Source of the DNA: Labia minor
Lineage: Eukaryota > Arthropoda > Insecta > Dermaptera > Spongiphoridae
Direction of reading: 5' to 3'
Length of the DNA: 64,000 bases
NCBI GenBank assembly: GCA_963082975.1
Contig: OY720350.1
Location: 53,646,734 to 53,710,733, forward strand
In this document: positions 24,341 to 35,720 of the stretch, piece by piece
Layout of the letters: the number at the start of each line of letters is the position of its first letter
Position numbering within the stretch: position 1 is the first letter of the stretch
Made by a program: the position numbers and the translations under genes
Notes under the pieces: generated by a model
The model's input: only the letters and a program-made list of their open reading frames with translations
Told to the model about the DNA's origin: nothing
Database searches by the model: none

Positions 24341-24426
24341 GCGTTTGCTTCCCCCACTACGTCTCAACTTGGTCTCATGTTCACCGTCAATGATCCCGTT
24401 TCCTTGATGGACCCTATAATTTGGAG
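24341..24426 (+). other. candidate exon with strong acceptor-like sequence
   Basis: A pyrimidine-rich TTTTTATTGTTCAG ends at 24340. The next 86 bases are GC-richer and open in one plus frame (AFASPTTSQLGLMFTVNDPV continuing to DPIIW), up to GGAG|GTCAAA, a weak donor. The opposite strand also has an open frame (GNGIIDGEHETKLRRSGG), so direction is uncertain. I recognise no family. Alternatives: a fragment of a transposon gene, or chance. Confidence 0.25.
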
Positions 24427-24439
24427 GTCAAATTTCGAT

Positions 24440-25374
24440 TTAAAGAACAAAGAAAAACATTTTATTGGTTAATTAAAAGTTTTTGTATTTTGTCTTTCAA
24501 TTATTTATTTATAAAATGTACTTATTTATTTTATTCATATATTTAGATATATCTATATCTACATATATATCGTATTAAAGACGTATATTAGAGATAGAAA
24601 GAGAGAAAAAGAGGGAAGAGGTTATTTTTAAAAGAATAAATTTTTCGTTCAAAGATAATATATTTTTCCAAGTGTATTTTTGTGTGTTCGTGATTTTTTT
24701 GTCTTTTTATATATATTGGGTTGATTCACATTGGGATCATGGTAGCAAGGAAGAAGACAAGACTGACGATTGGATCAACCCACCAACCCTATGAACGAAA
24801 GATTCAACCGTAAACAAGAAGGCTCTATATTAGAGGGATCAACGAAAGGAAGGATCATTTTTTTTCTTTTTTTTTTTTTTTTTTTTTTTGAGGGGTGCAG
24901 GTGGACATTCGACTCGCTGGCATTATAATCCTTGCCATAAAAAAACCCCTCACATCTCTCTTTTTGGCATCATTTCGAGACGAGACGGCTACTTCTTACT
25001 CTCCTCTAATAAGGGCTCGTTTCACTTTTCTTCACTCTTCCTTGTCAAATCCTATAAATCGTACAAATAAAAAGACACCTTTTTCTATTATTATCTTCTA
25101 TAATAATTGAGAATGATTATTAATTGTTGATTATTAATATTATTAAATTAATTTTGTATATTAACCAATATAGATAACAAAACTATTTACTGAAATTAAT
25201 GTATATTTGCTATCGATTGTATATACTTTTGGATGGGATAATTGGATGCTAACAGGCGCCTAGAGACTGATTAGGGCTAACTAACAATAGGTAGCAGCTA
25301 TAATCAGTTTAGGTATATCTTCTTAAACCTTCCCTCTGTTTTCTATCATTTTATATTATTTTATTTTCAAAAAA
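24440..25374. other. spacer with T tract and a moderately GC-rich patch
   Basis: The T tract at 24858-24889 is followed by 24890-25080, which is less AT-rich (GGTGGACATTCGACTCGCTG and similar). Two overlapping short frames there have no recognised motif. The T tract could be the poly(A) end of a minus-strand retroposed sequence, but no RT or flanking duplication was seen. Confidence 0.35.
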
Positions 25375-25973
25375 TCTGGAGTGTCTCCATTCGACTATCT
25401 CGCAAATTTGAATTGGATTAAATAACATATAAGTGTTATATTCAAATTAAATTTAATTAATTAAATTATAAATTAAAATTAATAAATAATATTTATTAAA
25501 TCAGCGCATGATTGGCTCTTTGTTGATGGCACCACGTCACTTGTTGGCGCATGTGATTTGCAGTATTAAAAAAATTAATTCTGGTACTTTCAGCCATTCA
25601 ATCAAGTTGAAATTCTATATATAGCAGTTTTATACAATTTTTAATCATGTGAAAAATTATCAAACATATATCTTTATTTTTACGGTCACTTTAGAGGAAA
25701 AAAATCAAAACGTTGTAGGTTGAGCAACATTTCTTAAAAGTTGATAGAAACTACGAATTTTGAATAATGCCCGTATACCAAATTTCATGATTCTAGCTCA
25801 AACCGTTTTTGCTTAATCTTGGTTACATACATACACACACACATACACACACACACACAAATATTTTTATCAACCTTAGTGAAAATGATTCAGGAACCTT
25901 CGAAAAGTATAAAAACATAAAAATATCAACATCAAAAATTTTCGTGATCTCAATACTATCTCTGGCGAGATAG
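25375..25973 (-). mobile_element. Helentron-like family B copy 2 (full length)
   Basis: On the plus strand it starts TCTGGAGTGTCTCCATTCG and ends CTCTGGCGAGATAG. It contains the GCGCATG...TTGGCTCTTTGTTGATGG block, the TTTACGGTCACTTTAGAGG block, the ATTTCATGATTCTAGCTCAA block and a CA/ACAC tract (25823-25858). It shares the CGTTTT...GCTCAAACCG layout with family A only in style, not in sequence. Confidence 0.75.
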
Positions 25974-26054
25974 CAAAAAGAGAGATGAGTCCAAATGTGA
26001 ATATATATATAAGTAAAAAAAAGGAATTAATTACGAGTTTATCATAGTCTAGCT

Positions 26055-26822
26055 CAGTGATTCTCAACCTGGGCGATATCGCCCCCTGGGGGGCGATCGA
26101 CATCTTAAAGGGGGCGATTATTTGACTATATGATTTTGGGGGCGATAAGTTATTTTTGGGGGGCGAAATCATTTTCAACTCTAAAAAAAGGTAAGATGAT
26201 TTTGCGAACAGGCTTTTTAAACATTTCCTCTTTTTACCGACCGACGATAGTAAGGGAAGGGTTATTTTCACACCAAATTTCACATGAGGAGATTTTTTTT
26301 ATATATCATCACGAATCATACACTTTGTATTGGTTTTATCCTCGGGAAAATCATATTTATTAGTTTTTTCTTGATTTAAAATTATATGACGTCATCCAGC
26401 CATTCATGACGTCACAGCCTGGTCTTGCATATATATTATAAATAAAATAAAATTAAAAATGTTTATATTTATTATTTATGTATCCATATCTGTTTTTTAT
26501 TACATTAATAGATATATTAAAATTATTTGAAATTGTTTCTGTAGCTGCTAATTAATTTACTTCAAACCGTCGGTCGGTTCGGACCTGGCCACAGGTCAAC
26601 TTATTTTCAATTTTTTTCAATATGGTTCTAAAAAAGGTCAGTTGATTTTGCAATCAGGTTCTGAAACTCGATTTTTCAATATGGCTCTAAGTATCACCTA
26701 GTGTACCTACCTTATATTAGGGATTATCATGCAATTTTTATCTATAAAAATTTATAGGGGGGCGAATTAAGAAACGGGTCTTTCAAAGGGGGCGTTTGGT
26801 CTAAAAAGGTTGAGAAACACTG
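26055..26822. mobile_element. hAT element with 8-bp target duplication, interrupted by family A copy 4
   Basis: The left end CAGTGATTCTCAACC and right end GGTTGAGAAACACTG are inverse repeats with one mismatch. The flanks are GTCTAGCT on both sides (26047-26054, 26823-26830), a perfect 8-bp duplication. The interior is rich in GGGGGCGAT-type blocks and has no transposase. The family A copy at 26235-26605 sits inside, so the net hAT length is about 400 bp; the hAT inserted first. Confidence 0.85.
26235..26605 (+). mobile_element. Helentron-like family A copy 4, short form nested in a hAT
   Basis: Both termini are present (ACCGACCGACGATAG; CGTCGGTCGGT, hairpin, AACTTATT), but only one of the two internal dimer blocks remains and the tetranucleotide tract is missing. 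The jump occurs where the two dimer blocks would align, so recombination between them could have removed the middle. AATTTTTTTCAATATGG-type hAT sequence resumes after the insertion. Confidence 0.75.
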
Positions 26823-26825
26823 GTC

Positions 26826-26945
26826 TAGCTCCATTTAAAGTTGATGAAAAATCGATTTCAATTTGTCATAAGAGTGAACAGACAGATAGGCAGACAGACG
26901 GACAGACATGAAGCGAAGTTGACAAAAACGTTATAAAATGGAATA
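26826..26945 (+). repeat. interspersed repeat family D copy
   Basis: Inverse relative of 10495-10610, with AAAGTTGATGAAAAATCGAT, TTTGTCATAAGAGTGAACAG, a GACA/GACG tract and GAAGTTGACAAAAACG. It directly follows the right target duplication of the hAT element. Confidence 0.55.
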
Positions 26946-26946
26946 C

Positions 26947-26961
26947 TGGTTGAGAATCACT
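26947..26961. mobile_element. orphan hAT terminal repeat
   Basis: GGTTGAGAATCACTG is the exact inverse of the first 15 bases of the hAT at 26055 (CAGTGATTCTCAACC), a better match than that element's own right end. The following 8 bases (ATCTAAGC) do not match the left flank. It may be the right end of an older related element or the original end of a larger composite. Confidence 0.5.
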
Positions 26962-28360
26962 GATCTAAGCCCATATTAGTCAGTAATTTATTTGTTTTTA
27001 TTTCATCAAATTAAATGTTATAGGTATTTTGAATTTTTGAGAACATTATTCTCAAGTTTAGTAGTTATGCCTTTTATTACTAAACTACTCTCTTGATAAT
27101 AAGTAATTAATTAAAATAAAAAAATATAAAAAAAAAATAATATTAATATTACTTATTACATGTAGAGAGTAGAAAATGTTGAATTTATAAATTTAAAGAC
27201 CAGGATTCAAACCTCATCACAAAAATCTATCTATAATAAAATATTTAATTTAATACTATAGAGATTATAGTATAACTCTAAAATAGTTCATATCCATTGA
27301 AACTAATTAGAAAAATTTCTCATATTATATAATAAATAAAATAAATAAAATATAAAAAATCTATAAAAATAAATGTTATATTTTACAAGTGACCTACATT
27401 CTTACTATCATAGGTAGGTATAGGAAAGAAGGAACTTGAAAGTTCAAAAATTTCCAAATTTAAAAATGTGAATTATATATATAGATAAAATTAAAACACT
27501 TAAAATGGCCGAAATAAGTTTCAAAACTTATTAGTCTTAAAAAAAACAAAACAATAACATCCTTGATAAAAGATAAATGAAGATGAAGATACTTATTAAC
27601 CATGAATATTGAATAAAAATAATAATTACATTGTTTTTTTTTTTTTTTTGGGTGTCTGCAAAGAAGAAATGATAGACTTGAGCGAGGTGGTAAAAAATAA
27701 TTAATTAAGACTGATGTTATCATTTAATTAATGCTTTTATTTAATTTTGTTTATTTTTCTCATTAATTCACATTCGTTAACAAAACCTAAAGAGAAAAAT
27801 TGTATAATTAACCATGTACACGTGTATTTATTCGCAAAGGATGGTTTTGTTAAGTTCAAAAAGGATCGGTTGATGTATGGTGTGAGAGAGATAGATGAGA
27901 GATGTGATGGGTTGGTGAATTCAAGGGAGGGTTTTTCCTCTCCTTCTCTCTCTCTCTCTCTCACAAGCATAGTCAGCAGCCAATTCACGTTGGAGTCGCC
28001 TCCCATGAACCATAAACAGCACAAGCATCGCGTTTGATTTCCCAACTACCTCATAATCAACTTGTCATGTCAACAGGAAGGCGGGTGGGGGGGAAAGGAG
28101 AGGGATTTAAGCACAATGCATTTACCTTGATGCAAACTTTGAGAATTAATTATCCAACCTATATATATATATATATGATATTGACAGATATATTATTTCA
28201 CAATTCATAAACCAATGAATCAAAAACAGATAAAGGGGATGAAATCGGGAAGCTTTAATAGAAATCAAAGATAAACAAATTGAATTCGACTATTTGGATA
28301 ATTAAGACAAATATTTCATTTAATATCTTTTTAGATTTAACTAATTTAAATTAATTAAGA
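26962..28360. other. AT-rich region without a recognised gene
   Basis: A T tract (27632-27648) and a CT run (27942-27962) occur. At 27204-27222, AGGATTCAAACCTC resembles a pol III B box and may be a SINE relic. Overlapping open frames on both strands around 27740-28045 have no recognised motif and include the CT run. Confidence 0.4.
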
Positions 28361-28367
28361 GTTTTTA

Positions 28368-28440
28368 GGTCACTGGTAAAATGTTAAACTACTGAACAAG
28401 CCAATATACCTGTTCAAATCCTACCAAGTGCATAAAAATT
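28368..28440 (+). repeat. possible tRNA-derived SINE relic
   Basis: GGTCACTGGTAAAATG (A-box-like) is followed about 40 bases later by CTGTTCAAATCC (B-box-like) and then AT-rich DNA. The T-stem no longer pairs, so it is not a functional tRNA. TTTCAAACCTC at 28503 is a similar motif. Confidence 0.3.
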
Positions 28441-29197
28441 TATACTATAATATTTAATAAAATGTAATAAAAATATTTAAATGTGTAAACTGACTAATAT
28501 GGGTTTCAAACCTCAATAAAAAAAATTAATTTTAATTAAATTTATATAACATGATATGCTTACTTATAAATTATAAACGGTAATTGAAAAGATCACAAAA
28601 AATTTTATTTAAAAATTGAAATATTATTATAATACTCGCACAGTATCTGGAAACAAGAACAATTATATTACTAGAAATCAAAATTACAAAATGATTTATA
28701 TTTAATAGAATGCTTCAAATTTAAAATTGAAATAATCTTAGATTAATCAATCATTACATAAATACATATTTATATAATTTATTTTATTGAAAAAAAAATA
28801 GCAATTAAGTAGAATTAACGTTTTAGCCCCCATCCTAATTACAATTTAACTAAAGAAATATATTCTAATTTTATTTAGTTAGTGTCTTCTAAACTATTCT
28901 TAGTATAACATTAACCGTGTAATTGTATCAATGAGTCAATGTCTTTAGATAGTTTCGTATTTTGTGTGGATGTGATTATCTATTTCTCTCTCTCTCTTCC
29001 TCAAATTACCCACAGAAAGACAGAAATGAAAGTTCAACATGTATCAACATTAATTTAATCAACTTGCTTTATACTATTAAACCCTGATAGAACATTAATT
29101 TGTCTCTCTTATTAAAATAATTAATAATAATAATAATTAATTTCTCTGTTCTGTTATTAAACAATTAATAAGTTATGAATTCAACAATTTTTCATAA
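28441..29197. other. AT-rich spacer
   Basis: Nothing recognised beyond a TC run near 28985. Confidence 0.5.
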
Positions 29198-29208
29198 ATA
29201 TCAAAGAT

Positions 29209-30033
29209 TATTTTTTTTTTTTTATTTTCCAATTAAGATCTACATCTGCCCATTCTTTGGGCAACAATAAATCGTTTACAATATATTTACAATAATATTT
29301 ACAATATAATGGAAAGGAGAAATAGGGAGTATTAGGAAGTACTCGGCTCGGCTATTTTATCCGATAGAGTAGGACGGGAGGACATCTCTCAATTTAGGGT
29401 TGAGTGAAAGAAAGAGGAGGGAATAGGATATAGGAAAGAAAGAAAGAAAGAGTAAAAGAAAACCTGCTGAATATACAGATTAAAGGAAAATAGTTGGGAA
29501 AACGAAGGGAACTATAGCTGAGTTCAGAGTAGGAATTATAAGAGGTCGATTGGTTTAAGTCTTTTAAGTCTTTGTTCGTTAGTCACGTTGATGAGTAGTT
29601 GTCTGGCTTTGTCGTTTTGATGGTTTGTCAATTTCTATCGATACTTTGTACAGGTGTTTTTAATTACTTCGTCTATTACAATAGTAGGGACTTTAAGGTC
29701 TCTATGTAGTATTCTAAGAGGTAGGTACCGAGGCGCATTGGTCATTATGCGTAGAATGTTGTTTTGGGTCCGCTGTATTTTGTTTAAGTTAGAAATACTA
29801 GCGGAGCCCCATAACTGATCACTGTATGTCCAAATTGGTTTGAGGATTGAATTGTAAATGAGGAGTTGGTTTGATAGGGTCATTTGGGAGTTTCATCCTA
29901 AGGTCCAGTAGAGTTGTCTAAATTTGGAGTCAATTTGTTTTGTTTTTTTTGATCTAATGTGGGTCTCCCAGGTTAAACGTCTGTCTAGGTGTAGTCCAAG
30001 GTATTTAACTGAGTCACGTTGGGGGATGGGTTT
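29209..30033 (-). mobile_element. 5'-truncated Jockey-like non-LTR retrotransposon with poly(A) and target duplication
   Basis: The minus strand encodes the C-terminal part of a Jockey-type RT: VKYLGLHLDRRLTW (about 29980), an open frame at 29883-29635 with NSILKPIWTYSDQLWGSASI, KIQRTQNNILRIMTNAPRYL and LRILHRDLKVPTIV, and a short tail with ERLKRLKPIDL-like residues. The 3' UTR runs to a poly(A) tail (T tract at 29209-29223 on the plus strand). ATATCAAAGAT occurs at 29198-29208 and again at 30034-30044, an 11-bp target duplication, so this is one insertion truncated during reverse transcription. The YxDD catalytic region and endonuclease are absent. A stop lies just before the long frame. Confidence 0.9.
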
Positions 30034-30236
30034 ATATCAAAGATATAAAAAAATCATAACATTGCAATGAATCAAGTGGCTTTTAATCTTTTATAATCAT
30101 TATTTTTAGAAAAATAATTTAATATAAGTAATATTGGTTTCTGATATAATGAATCTTTTTCTTTGAAAAATAAATCAAAGTAGGTTCTTTGTAAGATTTA
30201 ATATGAACAGATGGAAATATTTTAATAAGTAATTTC

Positions 30237-30480
30237 ATTTCTTCTTCTTCTTATGTGCTGTGTCCAGTTTTCATGGCGTTGGCGATCACTCTGGCAGACT
30301 TTCTTGTCTTCCACAACGCAAATGAGCTCCCTGACACATCTCACGCCTTTATATTTCTCAGTCAGAATTTTTCTTCTCTCCCATTCCGCGATTGTCCTCA
30401 ATTTTATTCTTTTCAAGATCAACTTGAATAATGGATATTTTTCAACCCTTAAGGTTTGACCGAGGTAAGAAGTCTTCTGG
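30237..30480 (-). pseudogene. non-LTR retrotransposon C-terminal fragment, another family
   Basis: The minus strand reads LKRIKLRTIAEWERRKILTE and KYKGVRCVRELICVVEDKKV, then in a second frame RVIANAMKTGHST and a stop, followed by an AAG-repeat tail (CTTCTTCTTCTT at 30241-30252 on the plus strand). A conserved tail ending in xxIANAMxxG plus a trinucleotide repeat is typical of one class of arthropod non-LTR elements. The 5' part is missing. Confidence 0.5.
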
Positions 30481-31391
30481 CACTTGACAACGCCAATAAG
30501 CTATAATTACTATTTTTTTAAAATACTGAAAACCAAATAAATTTTAAGTTCTAATTATAAAAAAGAAATTAATTGTTTATATTTAGAGTTCTATTATTAT
30601 TTTATACTTCTAAGATAATATAATTAATCCAATTTAAGGACTCATGAGGAGAAAATCTCCTTTATAAAAATTTCTAATGAGTTTTTTGTTTTTATTTTCT
30701 ATAAACAAATCCAAACATTTTATTTTGTTTGAAATATATTTTATTTTTTTTTTTTTTTATTTATTTAATTCCTGCTCTTTTCTATTAAAGGCTTTTGCTC
30801 ACATTATTATTAAATTTAATATATACCTATATTATATGTATAAATTAAAAACAAAACAAAAAAAGCGAAAGTTCTGTATGTCCTTTTAATATTATTAAAA
30901 TTATGAAATATAATATATATAATTGAATAAAAAAAAAGTACAAAAATAAAATATTTAAAATAATTAATTAAATTTACGAATCATGATTGATTGGTTTCTT
31001 TTTGCTTCTATTCTGCTATTTTTATTTTTCCCAGCCTATTACATTTACATGATTAACAAATTGATCTCCGGGGGATTTATTCAATTCTAACAACGTTATT
31101 GAACCACAATTGAAATTTAGTCACACCTAATTTAATAAATTTCACCTAAATGAACAAAATATATATTATTTTATCAAATATATATATATATTGACTTTTA
31201 CCATTTGAATTGTATTTTTAAAAAAAAATTGCATGTTTATTAAATTAAACTGATGAAAATGCATCACATTACTTTTAAATTTGTCAAAAAAAAAAGAATA
31301 TTTCAATTTGATATATGATTAATTTAATGTTTAATTAATTATTTGTATAATATTATTAGTTATTAATAATAATAAAAATCAAAATTATAAC
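30481..31391. other. AT-rich spacer
   Basis: T tract at 30745-30760. Nothing else recognised. Confidence 0.55.
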
Positions 31392-32050
31392 AAATAAGTT
31401 GACCTGTGGCCAGGTCCGAACCGACCGACGGTTTGAAATAAATTAATTTCCAGCTACAGAAAGAATTTCAAATAATTTTCATATATCTATTAATGTAATA
31501 AAAAACAGATAGGCATATAACATAAATATTTTTAATTTTATTTTATTTATAATATATAGCTGAAGTAGCCGGCGTTGCCGGCGTTACCCGAGGCTGTGAC
31601 GTCATGAAGGGCTGGGTGACGTCATATAATTTTAAATTAAGAAAAACATAATGAAGATGATTTTTCCCGAGGATAAAACCAATACATTCGTGGTGATATG
31701 TAAAAAAATCTCCTTATGTGAAATTTGGTGCGAAAATAACCCTTCCCTTCTTATCGTCGATCGCTAATATTACCACTTCCGGTTTCCGGATTTGCACCAA
31801 AAGTTGATCAATTCATCCCACTGATGCATTAAGTAAATATACCAAATTTCATCAAAATCCGTTAAGCCGTTCAGACTGTACACATCTATACGGACGGACA
31901 GACGAACAGACGGACAGACGGACGGACAGACATCTTGCTAAAAATACTTTTTTCTGTTTAGAAAATGCATAATTCGTGGAGATATGTAAAAATCTCCACA
32001 TGTGAAATTTGGTGTGAAAACAATACCTCCCTTACTATCGTCGGTCGGTA
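31392..32050 (-). mobile_element. Helentron-like family A copy 5 (full length)
   Basis: Both ends intact in minus orientation (plus strand begins AAATAAGTTGACCTGTGGCC and ends TATCGTCGGTCGGTA). It has a long GGAC/AGAC tract (31890-31930) and both internal dimer blocks. Its 5' terminus abuts a family F retrotransposon fragment directly. Confidence 0.8.
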
Positions 32051-32051
32051 A

Positions 32052-32272
32052 AAAATGGCGAAAAATATATTGTGGGGAGACCGATTGGGAAACGTCCACT
32101 TGGGAGGCCAAGGACGTGGTGAGTTGACAATGTAGAAAGGGACGTGAGAGAGATGAGAGAGCGTAGGAATTGGATGGTTGTGGCTCAGGATAGGGATACT
32201 TGGAGAAGTGTGTTTGCTGCGGTCATGAACTTTCGAGTTCAGTTGAGCCACAGAGATAGATAGATAAAATTC
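32052..32272 (+). pseudogene. family F reverse transcriptase 3' tail
   Basis: One plus frame reads IVGRPIGKRPLGRPRTW, a stop, VDNVERDVREMRERRNWMVV, AQDRDTWRSVFAAVMNF and on to a GATAGATAGATA tail. It preserves the reading frame better than the other copies, with one TGA where Trp or Arg is expected. Its 5' side is cut exactly at the end of family A copy 5. Confidence 0.75.
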
Positions 32273-32685
32273 CCAAAAAATTAATTATAAATCTAAATAC
32301 TAATGTAAATCTGTATAATAATCTTGGTATTATAGTAAATATCATATATCAAATAAGGTGAATTGTTCTGACGTTTATTGACTTTCCAAGTTTAAGTTTA
32401 ATTAAATTTTGTATCATTTTGTTTATTTGTAAAATGTGGATAAAATGAAAGTAAACTAATTCAATTCCACCAGTTCAATATATACCTATACTATATTTTA
32501 TAATTCTACTACTTCATCCATCTTGTAATAATCTTAGCTATTAATTGAATTCTCTTTCTCTTTCACAATCCATTGAAGTCATTTTCCGAGTGCTTGTTAT
32601 TAAAATGAATCTGAAATATTGTTCCGACTAGCCACAAAACGGTCAGTTAAATTCAATTAAAGCTTGTTCTCTAAAAGTATATGTG

Positions 32686-32728
<43 letters not shown>

Positions 32729-33240
32729 CATTAATGGCACGCAGCTAAGGGGCGGAGCAACTCTACCTCACCTCCTCCTCTAACGATACCACACATACAT
32801 GCACACGCAAGTAGAAATTTGGCATTCACTAAAGTGATTTCCATAATCGATATAATTTAACCAAATTTAATATTGATCTCAATCAATAATATTTGATTTT
32901 GATTTTATTTAAGTTTACTATTTAATTTAGTATAATTAATTAATTAATTTTGAAATTTATCTTCATACAAAATTATGAAATCATCCAACTGCTATATTTT
33001 TTCTAAATTATTTAAATCTTCAGATTTAGATATACGAATGTCAAGAGTATAGTTTCTTTTAAATATGTAGAATAAATGAATCACAATAATAATAATAATA
33101 TTAATAATAATAAGCCCCTATTTAACATACTTTATATATATATATATATATATTTAGCATCAAAAATAAATTTCTCGAAAATTATTTATTATAAAAGTTT
33201 CTTTTAGATAAAATAAAGGAATAATAAAGAATTATTAGTA
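32273..33240. other. AT-rich spacer with a long GA microsatellite and GC-box-like patch
   Basis: A GA run at 32690-32726 is followed by a less AT-rich patch with GGGGCGGAG (32749-32757). GA runs bind GAGA-type factors in insects, so a regulatory role is possible but unsupported by any nearby gene. Confidence 0.4.
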
Positions 33241-33254
33241 GGGGGCGGAGAGTT

Positions 33255-33540
33255 TACTGAATAAATGTGGTCAGTTAAGATGGTATGAACATATGAGACG
33301 AAAGTAGGAATATCAATTGCCAAGGAGGATTCTCGATTGGGTCTCGTACCATGGGGAGAAGAGTAAAAGAAGAAAGAAGAATATTGAAGAGGGGTTGGAT
33401 AAAAATCAAATTACCATTTATTTACAGAAGAATTTTTTTTTTATTTTGAAAGACCCACTGAAAGAAGAGAGTCGCCGAATAAAATCGAATGTAACCGATT
33501 GAGCCCGAGCGTTACGGTTTACGGGGCCAGCGAGTGAGTA
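33255..33540 (+). pseudogene. non-LTR retrotransposon C-terminal fragment (third family)
   Basis: The plus strand reads NKCGQLRWYEHMRRK, then PRRILDWVSYHGEKSKRRKK, then EESRRIKSNVTD with a stop and ARALRFTGPASE. The RxLRWxGHxxRM...LPRRILxW layout is the usual C-terminal tail of one group of non-LTR elements, here decayed and with a T-rich insertion (33428-33438). Confidence 0.55.
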
Positions 33541-34019
33541 AGTGACGTGGGATATATATATATATATATAATATATATATAATATGTAAATAAATAAGAA
33601 TGTGAGAATATACGTATATCTAAACCTATATTAAATATTAAAAAGTTTCTATTAATCATGACTTTATATTTATTAAAAAATAAATACAATTTTTAAGTAC
33701 TCATAAAATAAATTTTAATTTATCTTTTGATGAAATAAAATAACATAAAAAAATAAAATCATTATCTAAACCAGGAATAGTAGATTAATATTCAATCCAA
33801 CTGAAATATGATTAATTAATTTACATATCTCCGAATTTTATAAAAGAATTTTCCTATATTTATTTATTTAAGATATAAATTTGTAAAATTATATAAATAG
33901 ATTATATGATATGCATAGAAACGACACGCGATTTTTCTTTTTATTTAAGACAACTTGTAGTTTGGGAACACGGAATTTACCATTTCTGTATTTTTTTCAC
34001 AGTAAAGAAAATATCTATA
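33541..34019. other. AT-rich spacer
   Basis: TA-type run at 33552-33583. Nothing recognised. Confidence 0.5.
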
Positions 34020-34340
34020 TACGAGGTTTGTTCGAAAGAAAAGGTTGAATTATTTCGAAAAGTATTTATTTATTCATCAATATCCATTTTGTCCCCTTCC
34101 AAGTAATTCCCCTCAGATATAATGCACTTATGCCAGCGCTTCTTCCAATCGTCAAAGCACTTCTGAAATGCGCTTTTCGTTATGGCCATCAGCTTGTTCT
34201 TCGATTCCGACTTTATTTCATCACTTGTGGCAAAACGCTTTCTTTTCATTGTTCTCATCAGTTTTGGGAATAGAATAAAGGGAGCCAAATCTGGTGAATA
34301 CGGTGATTGAGGCATTGTTAAAGCCTAATCCTTTAATCAT
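34020..34340 (-). pseudogene. mariner 3' end with terminal repeat
   Basis: TACGAGGTTTGTTCGAAAG at 34020 looks like a mariner terminal inverted repeat adjoining TA. The minus-strand frame (34315-34070) gives the transposase C terminus: PQSPYSPDLAPFILFPKL and SAFQKCFDDWKKRWHKCIIS, ending EGDKMDIDE. Where the family has PCDFFLF this copy has PFILF, so the third catalytic Asp and one neighbour are deleted. The upstream gene is absent. It is unlike the 9-kb copy in sequence and so represents a different mariner lineage. Confidence 0.85.
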
Positions 34341-35090
34341 TTAAAAAAAAGATATTTTCAAATTTAAAAAAAAAAATTGATTCTAAATTTCCTTCATGTC
34401 GAGAGCGTCGATCTCCTTAAAAGAGTTTTAATGCGTTTGAAGCATCTGATAGTCCATCTCTCTGTAAGGCAAGCCTGAGGTGATTTTTTCCGTTTTTTTT
34501 CTTTTGCATAGACTGTCGGATTGATAATTATAAAATTATTAACTTTAGTCAAATCGTCGTAATAATTGTTCTTTTTTATTTAACACTAATTTAATTTAAC
34601 AAAATAAAATTTTCAAAAAATGTAGTTATTTACAATTTCATAATCTTACAGACATCACATACAATGTAAATTATTATTATAGATTACATGAAAAAATTGA
34701 AAATCAAATACAAAAATATTTTCCAATAATAAGATATCTTGAATTAATGAAATTCGAGTCGGGAAAGTAAATTATTTTGCTCTTATTACAAATATTAAAA
34801 TTTATTTAAAAATTACTTTAAAGACTTTTTAAACTTTGATTAGATTTGGAAAAGTAATGAACTGAGGAAAAAAACTCCATCTTTAAAGAATGATTATTAA
34901 TCCAGGAGTGACATTCACTTGCATCGTTTTGTTATATCATATTTAAATACATATCTATTAGAAAACAAAATGCAAAGAATACATGAAAAATACATAAAGA
35001 ATACATAAAATACTCGAAATAATTATTTACATAAATTATAAGTTATATAAAGAAATAAGATAATATTTGGGATATTAAGTAACATTCTCA
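34341..35090. other. AT-rich spacer
   Basis: Nothing recognised. Confidence 0.5.
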
Positions 35091-35720
35091 CCTTCCCTTT
35101 TCATTCAATTGTTAATTGAGAAGATTTTCATTCCCGTTAAAGGAGATTCATGAACTTAACATACTCAACTTGGTTCATGTTAATCGCAAGTGCCCTGTTT
35201 CTGAATAGACCGGGGAGGGGAGGGGGAGGTGACTGAGGTGTCCGATGCTGTTCATAACGGCACTTGGGACAGAGATTTATGAGATGACCCTCCACTCATT
35301 GACCGCCATTCTATCTCATAACATCAGAGCGAAGCTCCACCATTGACTTCACGAACAAGAGGGGAATGAGAATGACAGAGGGTGGATGTGGCCAATGGAC
35401 ATTTGGGTGAGAAGGCAGTAGAAGGGGGAAAGCCATAGCATATCGCTACATTATATACTGGATTATAAATTTAACTGTGAACTCCTCCTTCTGGCCTTCT
35501 ACAGGTATATTAGGGAGTGCATTGTTATGTAGAACGGAATCATAGTGGGGTGGAGAGAAGGGGGGGGGGGGGTGGAGAGGCCCTAGATAAAGCAACAAGA
35601 TTATATACTAGATTCCTTGTCTCAAACGTTTTGGAATCTAGTAAATGCATTGATAATCAAATAATTCATCAAGTTTGGTTATTTGGGCATTACCCCTTGT
35701 CTTAAGCAACAAAACCAACA
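35091..35720. other. GC-richer island of unknown function
   Basis: From about 35195 to 35600 the base composition is far less AT-rich than around it, with a G run (35560-35571) and no stop-free frame of note. I find no match to the repeat families in this window. It could be a host non-coding exon or regulatory DNA, or an old element. Confidence 0.3.

Noticed and set aside
24858..24889. T tract as the poly(A) end of a retrogene
   Set aside because: No flanking duplication and no recognisable gene or RT sequence upstream on the minus strand.
27737..28045. Overlapping open frames on both strands
   Set aside because: Both run through a CT/GA microsatellite, show no motif and cannot be told apart from chance openness.
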